A stretch of DNA of 64,000 nt from Alteromonadaceae bacterium. GTDB taxonomy: Bacteria; Pseudomonadota; Gammaproteobacteria; Pseudomonadales; Cellvibrionaceae. Under the pieces are notes generated by a model, which did not search any database, was not told where the DNA came from, and saw only the letters and a list, made by a program, of their open reading frames with translations. The DNA lies in contig NVXL01000001.1 of the NCBI GenBank assembly GCA_002746115.1, positions 7,957 to 71,956 of the forward strand. Direction: 5' to 3'. Below are positions 9,250 through 18,130 of the stretch, in pieces (the first letter of the stretch is position 1; every line of letters begins with the position of its first letter). The position numbers were made by a program, and so were the translations under genes.

Positions 9250-9914
9250 GGCTTTTTACCGAAATATATGCGCTTGCTTGTGAGCGTCATGGCGGTACGA
9301 GTGCCGTTGAAGATATGTTGCCGTGTCCGTTAAGCGATAAACAGCTGAAGGCTACGACGGATGATCGTTTTCTAGCGAATATGTCGCGACGGGTTTTTCA
9401 GGCGGGACTTAAGCATGAAATGGTGAATGAAAAGTGGCCTGCTTTTGAGCTTGCGTTTAGACGTTTTGATCCGCTTTATTGTTCGATGCTGAGTGATGAT
9501 GATATTGATCAGTTTATGAGGAGTGCTGAAATTATTCGGCATTTGAATAAAATTCGATCGGTACGCCATAATGCCGCCTATCTTCGTGAGCGCTCGCTAG
9601 AGCATAAGGGCTACGGGGCATTTATATCGCAATGGCCTGCCGATGACGTTGTGGGTTTATGGTGGGAGCTTAAAAAGCATGCCAAGCAACTTGGCGGTTT
9701 TTCGGGGGCTGCTTTTTTACGGATGGTCGGTAAGGATACTTTTTTGCTGACAACGGACGTGATCAAAGGGCTGCAGATGGAGGGGGTACTGCAAAAAGCG
9801 CCCACGTCGAAAAAAGACAGCGAACTAGCAAACCTTGCATTCCTACAGTGGCGTCAGGAAAGTAAGAGGAGTTTATGTCAGATCAGTAAAATTTTAGCGT
9901 TGTCATTGGTTTAG
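9246..9914 (+). CDS. DNA-3-methyladenine glycosylase I (Tag)-like protein
   Basis: The 222-aa protein resembles Tag-family base-excision glycosylases of the HhH superfamily. It has the segment RHLNKIRSVRHNAAYLRE, matching the I-RH-x-K-I helix of Tag, followed by FWW-like VVGLWWELKKHAKQLGGFSGAAFLRMVGKDTFLLTTDV. The last part is a degenerate helix-hairpin-helix with a candidate catalytic Asp in TTDV. The four zinc-binding residues of E. coli Tag are not visible, so this belongs to a divergent branch and its substrate is inferred only. It starts at a GTG overlapping the msrB stop, so translation is probably coupled. Confidence 0.7.
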   Translation: MRLFTEIYALACERHGGTSAVEDMLPCPLSDKQLKATTDDRFLANMSRRVFQAGLKHEMVNEKWPAFELAFRRFDPLYCSMLSDDDIDQFMRSAEIIRHLNKIRSVRHNAAYLRERSLEHKGYGAFISQWPADDVVGLWWELKKHAKQLGGFSGAAFLRMVGKDTFLLTTDVIKGLQMEGVLQKAPTSKKDSELANLAFLQWRQESKRSLCQISKILALSLV

Positions 9915-9933
9915 CTTGCGGCTTGAGCTTAAG

Positions 9934-10728
9934 TTAATCGTAAATGTTTTTCTTCTTCCAGCTACTGTCTGTTTCAGTGTAGTTTTCCCACTCGGATGAC
10001 ATTTCTTCGGGCTTTTCCTTGCTTGCGCTTGCTGTTGGGTTTTTTGCGTGCTGTTCTTTCGCTAGCTCTTGCTTTAACTGCTGCAGTATAGTTTTGAACT
10101 GAGATATCTGCGCATCATATCGACCTGCCGTACCCTCCCTAAGCATCAGGTTAAGTGCTAATTCGTAATAATGAGCCGCAAGGCGAGTTTTGCCGTGGTG
10201 CTTGGCCTTACTTCCCTGAAGCGCATAACTATCCACCGTCAACTTGAGCACCACGTCCTTGATTTGCTGGCGGTAGTGGGCGGATTGAGGAGGGCTAACA
10301 GTTTTTTTGGCTTCTAGGGTGTGAACAAACTTATTGAGCTCTTCTAGGCATTTTTTGACATCGTTAATTTGTTGAGGGTTCTCAAGCGGTGTCGACTTGG
10401 CTGGTTTCGCTTGTCGCTGTGACTCGGTCATCTTTGCCGAGACATGTTGATAGTCGTTCATATGAGAGGGGTCTTCAGGTTCTAACCGGGCTAAATGTTC
10501 GCACACGTCAGCTAGGCTGCGTTGCACTAACAGCGTCAGATCCCTCGGGAGAAAACCTTCGGGAAACCCACTTAACATAAATTTGAACGTGCGCGAGCGG
10601 TTCTTTAGTGCGCTGAGTAGGCGGTTGCGCTTCTCGCGCTTGTTCTTCAATGTCTGGACAACGAAGGCGTAACACACCAGCGCTCCAAGCATGACGACAA
10701 TGAATATTATGACGGATATCGTTTGCAT
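9934..10728 (-). CDS. membrane-anchored hypothetical protein, 264 aa
   Basis: I do not recognise a named family. One N-terminal membrane segment (residues 4-25, ISVIIFIVVMLGALVCYAFVV) is followed by a basic stretch (KNKREKRNR) that would keep the rest in the cytoplasm. The soluble part is helical and ends with a region that could form a tetratricopeptide-like pair of helices (HHGKTRLAAHYYELALNLML). The tail from residue 225 is charged and disordered. It is divergent from the tRNA cluster and convergent with the glycosylase-like gene. Confidence 0.75.
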   Translation of the reverse strand: MQTISVIIFIVVMLGALVCYAFVVQTLKNKREKRNRLLSALKNRSRTFKFMLSGFPEGFLPRDLTLLVQRSLADVCEHLARLEPEDPSHMNDYQHVSAKMTESQRQAKPAKSTPLENPQQINDVKKCLEELNKFVHTLEAKKTVSPPQSAHYRQQIKDVVLKLTVDSYALQGSKAKHHGKTRLAAHYYELALNLMLREGTAGRYDAQISQFKTILQQLKQELAKEQHAKNPTASASKEKPEEMSSEWENYTETDSSWKKKNIYD

Positions 10729-10929
10729 AGGGGGTTTCTAGTTAGACTTCCTTATACAAAGGCTAGTCATTTTGATCGCCAGTTGCAACTCAATCGGCGT
10801 GAAACTTGCTGATGAGAGCACTTACTTTGAGGTGTTGGAATTCTTTTAATCATTTGAACCGCAGGCGGGTCTCTGGGGAGATGTTTTTTTGATCACATGA
10901 AGAGTTTTAAATGTTTTTCAAATTAGCTG

Positions 10930-10958
10930 TTGACACATGGGGGGGATATCCCTAAAAT
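10930..10958 (+). promoter_or_regulatory. sigma70 promoter of the tRNA-Glu-Gly-Gly cluster
   Basis: A perfect TTGACA -35 box at 10930-10935 is separated by 17 bases from TAAAAT at 10953-10958. The first tRNA begins about 38 bases further on. A consensus -35, optimal spacing and a GC-rich region just after the -10 (GCGCAGC) fit a stable-RNA promoter under growth-rate or stringent control. The spacer holds a GGGGGGATATCCC run. Confidence 0.8.
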
Positions 10959-10995
10959 GCGCAGCTCCTCAAGGCAGCACGTTAGTCGGGTTTGC

Positions 10996-11071
10996 GTCCC
11001 CATCGTCTAGAGGCCTAGGACACCGCCCTTTCACGGCGGTAACAGGGGTTCGAATCCCCTTGGGGACGCCA
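10996..11071 (+). tRNA. tRNA-Glu (anticodon TTC)
   Basis: The 76-nt sequence folds as a cloverleaf. Acceptor arms GTCCCCA and TGGGGAC pair fully, the anticodon stem CCGCC/GGCGG encloses loop CTTTCAC with TTC, and the T arm is AGGGG-TTCGAAT-CCCCT. The 3' CCA is encoded. It is the first of three tRNAs behind one promoter. Confidence 0.95.
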
Positions 11072-11073
11072 TT

Positions 11074-11149
11074 GCGGGAATAGCTCAGTTGGTAGAGCAC
11101 AACCTTGCCAAGGTTGGGGTCGCGAGTTCGAATCTCGTTTCCCGCTCCA
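11074..11149 (+). tRNA. tRNA-Gly (anticodon GCC), copy 1
   Basis: The acceptor stem GCGGGAA pairs with TTCCCGC. The D arm is GCTC/GAGC, the anticodon stem CAACC/GGTTG encloses the loop with GCC, the T loop TTCGAAT is intact, and CCA is encoded. It begins only two bases after tRNA-Glu, so the two are processed from one transcript. It differs from the second copy by A instead of G at the base joining the D and anticodon stems. Confidence 0.95.
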
Positions 11150-11205
11150 TTTTAATGTGTAGTAAATGTCTGTAAGGTTTTATTTAGACCCCTATATTTC
11201 CCATT

Positions 11206-11281
11206 GCGGGAATAGCTCAGTTGGTAGAGCGCAACCTTGCCAAGGTTGGGGTCGCGAGTTCGAATCTCGTTTCCCGCTCCA
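11206..11281 (+). tRNA. tRNA-Gly (anticodon GCC), copy 2
   Basis: This is a second copy of the preceding tRNA-Gly, identical except for one base between the D and anticodon stems (G here, A in copy 1). It is separated from copy 1 by 56 bases. The repeat covers the tRNA and a few flanking bases (CATT or CCATT before it, CATT after it). It is probably part of the same transcript. All paired stems and the encoded CCA are intact. Confidence 0.95.
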
Positions 11282-11557
11282 TTGTATCCTCTTGCGCACA
11301 CTCTCCTTTAGTTAATCATTGTTTGAAACTATCTATACTTTTCTGTGTAAGTTTGCGTGAGCTCTTACGTATATTTCTGCGATAGCTTGCTTACAAATAT
11401 GCGTGTGAACAATGTTTGATCAATCCCCCATTGAAGCAACGGAGTGCGTCCTAATTTAGTTTGGCGTCGGTAGACTCCTCTTTGCTATCATGCTTGGCTT
11501 GGCATTTCGAATATATTGATTGCTTAGCAACAAACTTCTATTTAAAGGTGCTCTATT

Positions 11558-12493
11558 ATGACCGTTGCTCTAGATATTAAGGGCTTAAAAAAAACCTATA
11601 GCGATGGCTTTGAGGCCTTGAAGGGGATTGACCTTCAGGTGGCAAAGGGCGACTTTTTTGCTCTGCTTGGGCCAAATGGTGCCGGTAAGTCCACCACGAT
11701 AGGCGTTATATGCTCTTTGGTGAAAAAAACCGGGGGTAGTGTTTGTGTGTTTGGTAAAGATATCGATACTGATTTCAGTGCTGCCAAGCAATATATAGGC
11801 GTTGTTCCGCAAGAATTTAACTTCAATATGTTTGAAAAGGTAAAAGATATTGTTGTAAATCAAGCCGGTTACTATGGAATGCCCAAAAAATTGGCTTTGG
11901 CGCGTGCTGAGAAATATCTACGTCAGCTCGGGTTGTGGGACATGCGGGACAAGGTTTCTCGAGGGCTCTCCGGTGGGATGAAGCGGCGCCTGATGATTGC
12001 TCGTGCTTTGGTGCACGAACCTCAACTATTGATACTAGACGAACCTACAGCAGGCGTTGATATTGAGTTGAGGCGCTCCATGTGGGCTTTCCTGCAAGAG
12101 ATTAATACACAAGGCACCACGATTATTTTAACGACGCACTACTTAGAAGAGGCAGAGAGCCTGTGTCGCAACATTGCTATTATCGACCATGGTGAAATTG
12201 TTGAAAATACTAGTGTAAAAAGTTTGCTTAAGCAGCTAAGCAGTGAAGTATTTATTTTTGATTTGGCTCGAAGTCTCAGCGACTGCCCTGAGATGAATGG
12301 GTATTCTGTGAAGCAGATAGATGCAAGTACCTTAGAAGTTGCCGTTAACAAAGGTCAGTTACTTAATGAAGTGTTTGCGAAGCTATCTGCAATGTCTATT
12401 GATGTGGTGAGTATGCGAAATAAAAGTAACCGCTTAGAAGAGCTATTTATTTCATTGGTCAATTCAAACAAAGCCACCGTGGAGGTAAGATGA
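11558..12493 (+). CDS. ABC exporter ATP-binding protein (YadG type)
   Basis: The 311-aa ATPase has Walker A GPNGAGKST near residue 38, a Q-loop at VVPQEFNFNMFE, the ABC signature LSGGMKRRL near 143, Walker B LLILDEPTAGVD and a switch His in LTTHYLEEAE. A C-terminal extension of about 80 residues follows, as in the DrrA/YadG/NodI subgroup of ABC-2 exporters. The substrate is unknown. The ATG is preceded by AAAGGTG. The end overlaps the permease start by four bases (ATGA). Confidence 0.93.
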   Translation: MTVALDIKGLKKTYSDGFEALKGIDLQVAKGDFFALLGPNGAGKSTTIGVICSLVKKTGGSVCVFGKDIDTDFSAAKQYIGVVPQEFNFNMFEKVKDIVVNQAGYYGMPKKLALARAEKYLRQLGLWDMRDKVSRGLSGGMKRRLMIARALVHEPQLLILDEPTAGVDIELRRSMWAFLQEINTQGTTIILTTHYLEEAESLCRNIAIIDHGEIVENTSVKSLLKQLSSEVFIFDLARSLSDCPEMNGYSVKQIDASTLEVAVNKGQLLNEVFAKLSAMSIDVVSMRNKSNRLEELFISLVNSNKATVEVR

Positions 12494-13266
12494 TGGACAC
12501 ACGTTCTCAGTTAACGGCTTTCTCAACGATTATCCGGAAAGAGGTGACGCGCTTTCTCCGTATCTGGCCGCAAACACTCTTGCCCCCTGTCATCACAATG
12601 GCCTTATATTTTGTTATTTTTGGCCGTTTGATAGGTGAGCGTATTGGTCCTATGGGGGGGGTGGATTATATGTCCTTCGTTGTGCCAGGCCTAGTCATGA
12701 TGGCAGTGATTAATAGCTCCTATTCAAATGTAGTCTCTTCTTTTTATAGTGCTAAATTTACCAAGTGCATCGAAGAGATTTTAGTTAGTCCAACACCTAA
12801 CTATATTATTCTAGCTGGGTATATTGGTGGTGGTATGCTGAGGGGAGTACTCGTAGGTCTTATCGTCTTGCTGGTGTCGCTGTTTTTTAGTCCGCTTGAA
12901 ATACATAACCTATATATTACTGTACTGGTTGTCATGTTGACGTCCTTACTGTTCGCTGCTGCGGGGCTTGTGAACGCTATATATGCCAATTCTTTTGACG
13001 ACATATCGATCGTGCCAACCTTCGTGCTCACCCCTTTGACCTACTTAGGTGGCGTATTCTATTCGACGAGCTTGTTACCAGATTTTTGGCAAGGCGTTTC
13101 AATGCTTAATCCGATACTATATTTGGTGAGCACCTTCCGTTATGGGCTGTTAGGTTTTGAAGATGTGTCAGTATTTGCGTCGTTGATCGGTATTTTTATT
13201 CTTGCGCTGACTTTGTTGATGTTGTGTTTGGTTCTACTTGAGAAAAGTGTACGATTACGGAATTAG
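12490..13266 (+). CDS. ABC-2 type permease (YadH type)
   Basis: The 258-aa integral membrane protein has about six transmembrane helices and an amphipathic N-terminal region (AFSTIIRKEVTRFLRIWPQT) typical of ABC-2 permeases. It carries the family segments PVITMALYFVIFG and a YLGGVFYSTSLLPDFWQ loop near the C terminus. It pairs with the ATPase just upstream, with which it overlaps by four bases, to form an exporter of unknown substrate. The coding sequence holds an eight-G run (12654-12661), a possible slippage site. queF follows after 20 bases. Confidence 0.93.
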   Translation: MMDTRSQLTAFSTIIRKEVTRFLRIWPQTLLPPVITMALYFVIFGRLIGERIGPMGGVDYMSFVVPGLVMMAVINSSYSNVVSSFYSAKFTKCIEEILVSPTPNYIILAGYIGGGMLRGVLVGLIVLLVSLFFSPLEIHNLYITVLVVMLTSLLFAAAGLVNAIYANSFDDISIVPTFVLTPLTYLGGVFYSTSLLPDFWQGVSMLNPILYLVSTFRYGLLGFEDVSVFASLIGIFILALTLLMLCLVLLEKSVRLRN

Positions 13267-13286
13267 GTGCCCAAGGTGTTAACGAT

Positions 13287-14096
13287 ATGAATGAAAAGGT
13301 CGCGTTAGGTAAGTCTGCCTTATATAGGGATAGTTATGCTCCGGAATTACTTGAGCCGATTGGGCGAGACTTGTCCCGGTCGAATTTGTTTCAAGCGGCT
13401 TTACCCTTTACTGGCGTGGATATTTGGACTGCTTATGAGTTGTCTTGGTTGACCCCGCGAGGGAAGCCGCAGGTTGCTATTGCCGAATTTGAATTCCCCT
13501 TTGATTCTAAATCTATTGTTGAGTCTAAGTCGTTCAAGTACTACTTAAATTCCCTTAATCAAACAGTTTACTCGAGCTGGCTGGATGTAAGATCGTTATT
13601 GATTCGGGATTTAAGTCGGGCTTGTGGTGGCGAAGTCAATGTTCGTTTGTGTGGCTTGGATGACGCCTTACCGCTCGACAGGCTCTCAGGAAACTGTGTA
13701 GACGGTTTAGATGTCGAAATTGACGGCTATATGCCTTCTGCGAGCCTGCTGGCATTAGAGGGAGAGCAGAGCGTTTCTGATGTTCAGATGTATAGTCATT
13801 TGCTAAAGAGCAATTGTCCTGTGACTGGGCAGCCTGATTGGGCGAGCGTCTGGGTGGAGTATAGTGGGAAGAAGATTTGCCCTAGTTCGTTCTTGCGCTA
13901 TGTGATTTCCTACCGTCAGCATCAGGATTTCCATGAGAACTGCGTTGAAAAGTTTTTTAAAGATATTACCGATACTTGTCAGCCGGAGGCATTAAGTGTA
14001 TATGCCCGGTATACACGTAGAGGAGGTTTAGATATTAATCCGTTTAGAACCAATTGCGGCCGTGCCGTGCCAGCTCGTCGTTTGAGTCGGCAGTAA
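13287..14096 (+). CDS. queF: NADPH-dependent 7-cyano-7-deazaguanine reductase
   Basis: QueF reduces preQ0 to preQ1 in queuosine synthesis, the last soluble step before insertion into tRNA. The 269-aa protein is of the long, two-domain (YqcD-like) T-fold type. Its catalytic Cys is in LLKSNCPVTGQPDWASV near residue 175, with the proton-donor Asp in the same segment. The FHENCVEKFF segment near 215 holds the substrate-binding Glu, and an N-terminal FEFPFDSKSIVESKSFK region precedes them. It follows the ABC exporter genes closely, with AAGGTG about ten bases before the ATG. No preQ1 riboswitch was seen in the 20-bp gap, which is too short for one. Confidence 0.95.
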   Translation: MNEKVALGKSALYRDSYAPELLEPIGRDLSRSNLFQAALPFTGVDIWTAYELSWLTPRGKPQVAIAEFEFPFDSKSIVESKSFKYYLNSLNQTVYSSWLDVRSLLIRDLSRACGGEVNVRLCGLDDALPLDRLSGNCVDGLDVEIDGYMPSASLLALEGEQSVSDVQMYSHLLKSNCPVTGQPDWASVWVEYSGKKICPSSFLRYVISYRQHQDFHENCVEKFFKDITDTCQPEALSVYARYTRRGGLDINPFRTNCGRAVPARRLSRQ

Positions 14097-14129
14097 CTGT
14101 CTTGGTGTTAAAATTTTAGGCTCCTTCTG

Positions 14130-15608
14130 TCAGGAAATTACTTTGTCCCTTAGTCTGTCCGCCGCGACCTCTAGTGCTTCTATAACTTTCTCTTTTTCAT
14201 AATTACGTATGCTGTCGAGATCTAGATGCATCGAAAACCCTTGTGTATTCTCTTCGTAATAATTTTGGTTTTTACCTAGGTCTTTACGGAAGTTAATCAC
14301 TTGATAGACTTTAATGGGTTGGCTAAAGCCTTTCACCATGATGTCGTCCTTTTCGTGACACATAATGACATCTTTCACTAATGACCAAGTTTCGTGAGAG
14401 ATGAGTATCTCGCCGGCTTTAGAGGACGATTCGAGCCTGGCGGCTAAATTCACATTGGTTCCGAGTACGGTGTAATCCATATAGTGGCTCGTGCCAAAAG
14501 TACCTACTGTACAAAAACCTGTATGGATGCCCATGCGGATTTCCAGGGGCTTTTTGACGCCTTGGTTGTACCATTTTGACCAGAGCTCTTTCATTTTGTG
14601 GCGCATTTCAATCGCCATAGATACGCAACGGATGCAATCGTCTTTCATGCCGACGCTCTGTGAATCGCCAAATAAAATCAGTAGGCCATCGCCAATAAAT
14701 TTGTCGATAGTGCCGTTATATTTAGCCACGATGGTGGACATTTCCGTAAAGTAACCGTTCAGCAAGTCGGTAAGTGTTTCAGCTTCGAGCTCCTCTGAGA
14801 GCGAGCTGAAGCCCTTTATGTCGGAAAAGAACACCGTGATACATTTGCGTTCAGTTTTTAACGATTCTTCCCTGTCATTATTGATGGCTTTCCAAACTGT
14901 TGGTGTTAAATAGTTTGCCAGTTTGTACATACGTATCTTTTGTATGCGTACGGTGTCAATCAGTTTGGCATTGTCTGCTTTTAGCGCTGTGACTGAGTTG
15001 TGGGTATAAGCTGCGTAAGTGAAGAAATAACATAGTGTGGCGATAATGCTTATGCTGATTGCCGCAATGTTATCCAGAAAGACCCATTGTGACTGCCAGA
15101 TAGATATGGTTATGGCTAAGCCTATAAAAAAGGAGCCGCAATCTCGCGCCCATTGTTTGTAACCACTGGCAATTAGCCCGTTAAATTGCACAATTATGAA
15201 GAATAATAATGTAGGTAATAAGTTAATCTGTTCAGTGTTTAGTATAAAGGCAATTACTGCGGCATCGGCAGTTGCAATACGTGCGAATACACGCTCGTAG
15301 CTGTCTTTGGTTCCAGCATTTTTAATTAATAAATAGGATATTAATGTATAAAGGGCGGCGCCAATAACCACAATACCCTCTACTAAGGTGACATCTGGCC
15401 AGGAGACGTTGGTAGCTGATATCGCAATACCGGATAGACATAGTAAGGCTCGAATATGGTTGCGTCCGATTCGTTCGAGACTTAAAGCATCGTTTTGTTT
15501 AAGTGGGTAAGTTTTCTTACGTGTGGCTTTTTGTTGATAGTGACGTGAGCCACTACGTGTATTAGCTTTGCTTACCCTTCTTTTTGAAGACCCGTTTTGT
15601 AGTGACAT
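14130..15608 (-). CDS. membrane class III adenylate cyclase (CyaB-like)
   Basis: From the ATG at 15608 the protein has 492 aa: a basic N-terminal tail, about six hydrophobic helices (MASE2-like, roughly residues 50-210), then a class III cyclase domain at about 255-440. Both metal-binding Asp residues are present (FFSDIKGFSS and FIGDGLLILFGD). So are the adenine-selecting Lys and Asp (DKFIGD, MDYTVLG) and the transition-state NxxxAR (NVNLAARLE). It therefore should make cAMP. The reading frame stays open to a TTG at 15722, with another ATG at 15680. None of the starts has a clear ribosome site, so the start is uncertain. Confidence 0.88.
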   Translation of the reverse strand: MSLQNGSSKRRVSKANTRSGSRHYQQKATRKKTYPLKQNDALSLERIGRNHIRALLCLSGIAISATNVSWPDVTLVEGIVVIGAALYTLISYLLIKNAGTKDSYERVFARIATADAAVIAFILNTEQINLLPTLLFFIIVQFNGLIASGYKQWARDCGSFFIGLAITISIWQSQWVFLDNIAAISISIIATLCYFFTYAAYTHNSVTALKADNAKLIDTVRIQKIRMYKLANYLTPTVWKAINNDREESLKTERKCITVFFSDIKGFSSLSEELEAETLTDLLNGYFTEMSTIVAKYNGTIDKFIGDGLLILFGDSQSVGMKDDCIRCVSMAIEMRHKMKELWSKWYNQGVKKPLEIRMGIHTGFCTVGTFGTSHYMDYTVLGTNVNLAARLESSSKAGEILISHETWSLVKDVIMCHEKDDIMVKGFSQPIKVYQVINFRKDLGKNQNYYEENTQGFSMHLDLDSIRNYEKEKVIEALEVAADRLRDKVIS

Positions 15609-15789
15609 ATAAGGGTTGAATTTTGCTCGAAGATGCAGGTTTGTGAGCCGGCAGTCACAGTGCTCTAGGCTGGTCGGCATCGAAAGAATGGCAATTACGC
15701 CTGTTTTGTCGACTTTTGTCAAATGCTAGTAGCGGTATTTTTGGGTGCTTGAGTTTTATTTTTCGTAGTGTGAGCGTTTAAGACCGGAG

Positions 15790-17106
15790 TTATTGCTGAA
15801 TCTTTAAGTCGAGATATTTTTCTTCTAGCGCTGCGTACCTAGCTTCAAAGTCAATGAGCTCACGTTTTAGTTTCGTGCTTCGGCCATCATCCACCGGAGC
15901 TGCGGATCTTTCCTCTTTGAGCTTTTTGAGGAGTTTGCGGTTTTCTGAGGTGATCGCGTAGACTTTAAGCTCAAATTCGTCTTTTTGATTACCCAGCTCT
16001 TTAAGTTGCGTTTTCATAGCAGGAAGTGCTTTCAGTCGCGATCGTAATTGCTCGCCCTCTTTGTTGGCGCTACGTAGCTCATCCTCCATGAGTTGGATGC
16101 ATGTTTCAGATTCTTGAATGAAGCGCTGTTGTTTGTTGAGTTCAGTTTTAAGGTTGTCAATGAGGTTTGCTGAGATGTCGTTGTCGCTCGCTGCCGCCAG
16201 TTTAAGTTTGTTTTGAAGCTCAGAGATAATACGATGTTGATCTGCTGCAACGCTGCGAAGGTGTTTCAGTTCGCCAGAGGTAGCATCATTGAGCTTACCG
16301 CCTTCAACAATGTTCGAGGACTCGATGCCGCTTTCGATCATTTGGTTCACATCGGAATAGGCCGCATGGTAATCCATGAGTGCGCCTTCAAAGGCCTCTG
16401 AATCGTCAGTGTCCTCAATTTTAGATGCCATTTGACTGAGGTTGTCATAATGAGTCTGAGCTTCGGTTTTGCTCTCTGCCCATTTTTCCTCTAAATCAAA
16501 GTAGAGCGCTTTGAATTTTTCTAAGTTAGATATGCGTTTTTTGGCATTGGTTAATTCTTCGGCCAGCATGTCTAGCTCTTCTTGGCTGGCGCCGTTTTCA
16601 GGCTCGGTGGTATAGTCTTCGTAAAAGGAAAAAATTTGCTCGTACTTGAATTTCAGTAGTTCCCATTTGGGTTCACCGTCTTCGGTGTTGGTAAGTGCTT
16701 CCTTCTCGGCGAGCAACATGGCATAGCGTAATGCGGCGGCTCTACGAGGGAGTTCGCTATCAGGAGCTAAGTCGAGGACAATATCGCGATCCGAGCCCAA
16801 ACGTTTATGTTGATCTCTGGTTTTCTGGATCTGTTCGCTGATTTGATCCAAATACGAACGTACTTCGCTTGAAGCCGTATCGTCAGGGGCAGATACTTCT
16901 GATACGGACGGTGGCGTTGGTTCCTGTGTGGTTTGGGTGTTGTTTTGTAGGACTTTGAGATCCCCAACGATTTCCTGCATGCGTGCCTGAAGTTTTTTTA
17001 TGATGTTTTTTAAATTGCGGTTTTGTAGCGCTAGCACCACGCTTAGCAGCAGAAAAACAACGGCGACCTCTGCTGCAATGATAAATGCGAAGCTGTTAAT
17101 CTGCAT
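15790..17106 (-). CDS. membrane-anchored coiled-coil protein
   Basis: The 438-aa protein has one N-terminal transmembrane helix (about residues 5-27) and then a long, highly charged, mostly helical region with heptad patterns, especially about 20-50, 180-220 and 275-435. The rest should lie in the cytoplasm. I do not recognise a functional domain. It lies upstream of the cyclase on the same strand with a gap of about 180 bp, so co-expression is possible but not certain. The start ATG at 17106 is the only plausible one. A scaffold or polar-localisation role would be a guess. Confidence 0.78.
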   Translation of the reverse strand: MQINSFAFIIAAEVAVVFLLLSVVLALQNRNLKNIIKKLQARMQEIVGDLKVLQNNTQTTQEPTPPSVSEVSAPDDTASSEVRSYLDQISEQIQKTRDQHKRLGSDRDIVLDLAPDSELPRRAAALRYAMLLAEKEALTNTEDGEPKWELLKFKYEQIFSFYEDYTTEPENGASQEELDMLAEELTNAKKRISNLEKFKALYFDLEEKWAESKTEAQTHYDNLSQMASKIEDTDDSEAFEGALMDYHAAYSDVNQMIESGIESSNIVEGGKLNDATSGELKHLRSVAADQHRIISELQNKLKLAAASDNDISANLIDNLKTELNKQQRFIQESETCIQLMEDELRSANKEGEQLRSRLKALPAMKTQLKELGNQKDEFELKVYAITSENRKLLKKLKEERSAAPVDDGRSTKLKRELIDFEARYAALEEKYLDLKIQQ

Positions 17107-17391
17107 GCCAACATCAGCCTATAACTGTGGGCGAAAGTAAGCCAGTTTTTTGGTGGTACTGTAGTGGTACTCTCTGGCACATCACTTGATTATGGCCTAA
17201 AGTTTGCGTATTTGCGATGCTGTGGCGCGAAAAACATCACTTTATGACGTAGCTAAAAAAACACGTGAAAGGCCGCAGACAAGATCAATAGTGGCGTCGA
17301 CGGTTGAGCTTACTATTTGTTTTCCTTCTGTTCTCGCTTTTACTGCCTCTCGACCGTCTTTTGGTTGTTTTATCATCAGTTGAGTGGCTGA

Positions 17392-17802
17392 TTAATGATC
17401 GCGTTCATAGTTTTTTAAGGATCTTAAAAATAAGCCAAGGCCGCCAATTGCCAGAGTTAAAATTGTAAGCAGTTCAAAAGAGGTCATCGGACGCATTGAG
17501 AAATGGATGGACGATATGACGCCAAATATAAGTGCGGCGCTTGAACCCAATGTCAGTATCCAGCCTAATATGTTTCTGGCGTTATAAAAGATTAAACCGA
17601 TACCAAAGATGAACGGAATTAATATCATGCCGCTTGTTACACCGTAACCACCGCCCGCTGACACGCTAAACAAACGCATGCCCATGCCGAAATGCGACCT
17701 GACAATAATTGCGCTTAAAAGCATGTAAAACCCACTGCACATCATAATCAAGCCAATAAAGAACTGTCCTAGCCCGCCGCCGCTTCCGCCTGCCCCTCTC
17801 AT
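17392..17802 (-). CDS. small four-helix membrane protein, 136 aa
   Basis: A glycine-rich N terminus (MRGAGGSGGGLG) precedes four hydrophobic segments at about residues 12-32, 45-68, 75-97 and 110-127. The tail is short and charged. The family is not recognised. The gene stands alone between two long intergenic stretches. AGGAGTGG on the minus strand, about six bases before the ATG, is a good ribosome site and supports it as real. Confidence 0.75.
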   Translation of the reverse strand: MRGAGGSGGGLGQFFIGLIMMCSGFYMLLSAIIVRSHFGMGMRLFSVSAGGGYGVTSGMILIPFIFGIGLIFYNARNILGWILTLGSSAALIFGVISSIHFSMRPMTSFELLTILTLAIGGLGLFLRSLKNYERDH

Positions 17803-18130
17803 CTATCCACTCCTAAATTGCTGAACATCGTAAACACATGGCATTCTTCCTAGTATCTAAAGTCTAGGTGAGAAATAATGCTACTATTATTGACAAGCGA
17901 TAATAACTGACCTTGGCTACCTAGAGTAGCAGTCTATTAACCCGTTTAATTGTAACTGCTGATGCTTCCTTACTATCTTACCTATAGATATATAGACAGA
18001 GATAAGACGATACGGTAGTCTGGCATAATATGTCAAACCATTTTGATGTTAGAGGGGCAAGTCTGCCACTCTACATATTAATAATGAGCTAGGTTGAGAA
18101 TTCAATACCGCGGCAGCGGAAGGAGAGTTT
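17803..18130. promoter_or_regulatory. 328-bp divergent control region before the lipoprotein gene
   Basis: This region separates two divergent genes. It is AT-rich and holds short TATTAT/ATAATA inverted repeats at 17885-17905 and a TTGACA hexamer at 17890-17895 without a convincing -10 at normal spacing. A palindromic site at 18021-18035 is listed separately. The lipoprotein gene has a strong ribosome site (GGAAGGAGAG) directly before its ATG. No extra gene was seen. Confidence 0.5.
18021..18035. promoter_or_regulatory. candidate operator, copy A (before lipoprotein gene)
   Basis: TGGCATAATATGTCA is, on the opposite strand, TGACATATTATGCCA. It differs by one base from the perfect palindrome core at 21926-21940 (TGACATATTATGTCA). 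It lies 95 bases before the lipoprotein ATG, a distance similar to that of the copies before the DUF2170 gene. The regulator is unknown; a shared binding site is inferred from the match. Confidence 0.55.

Noticed and set aside
11282-11557. Search for an additional gene, terminator or tRNA between the tRNA cluster and the ABC exporter
   Set aside because: No cloverleaf, stable hairpin with T tract or plausible small gene was seen in this 276-bp gap.
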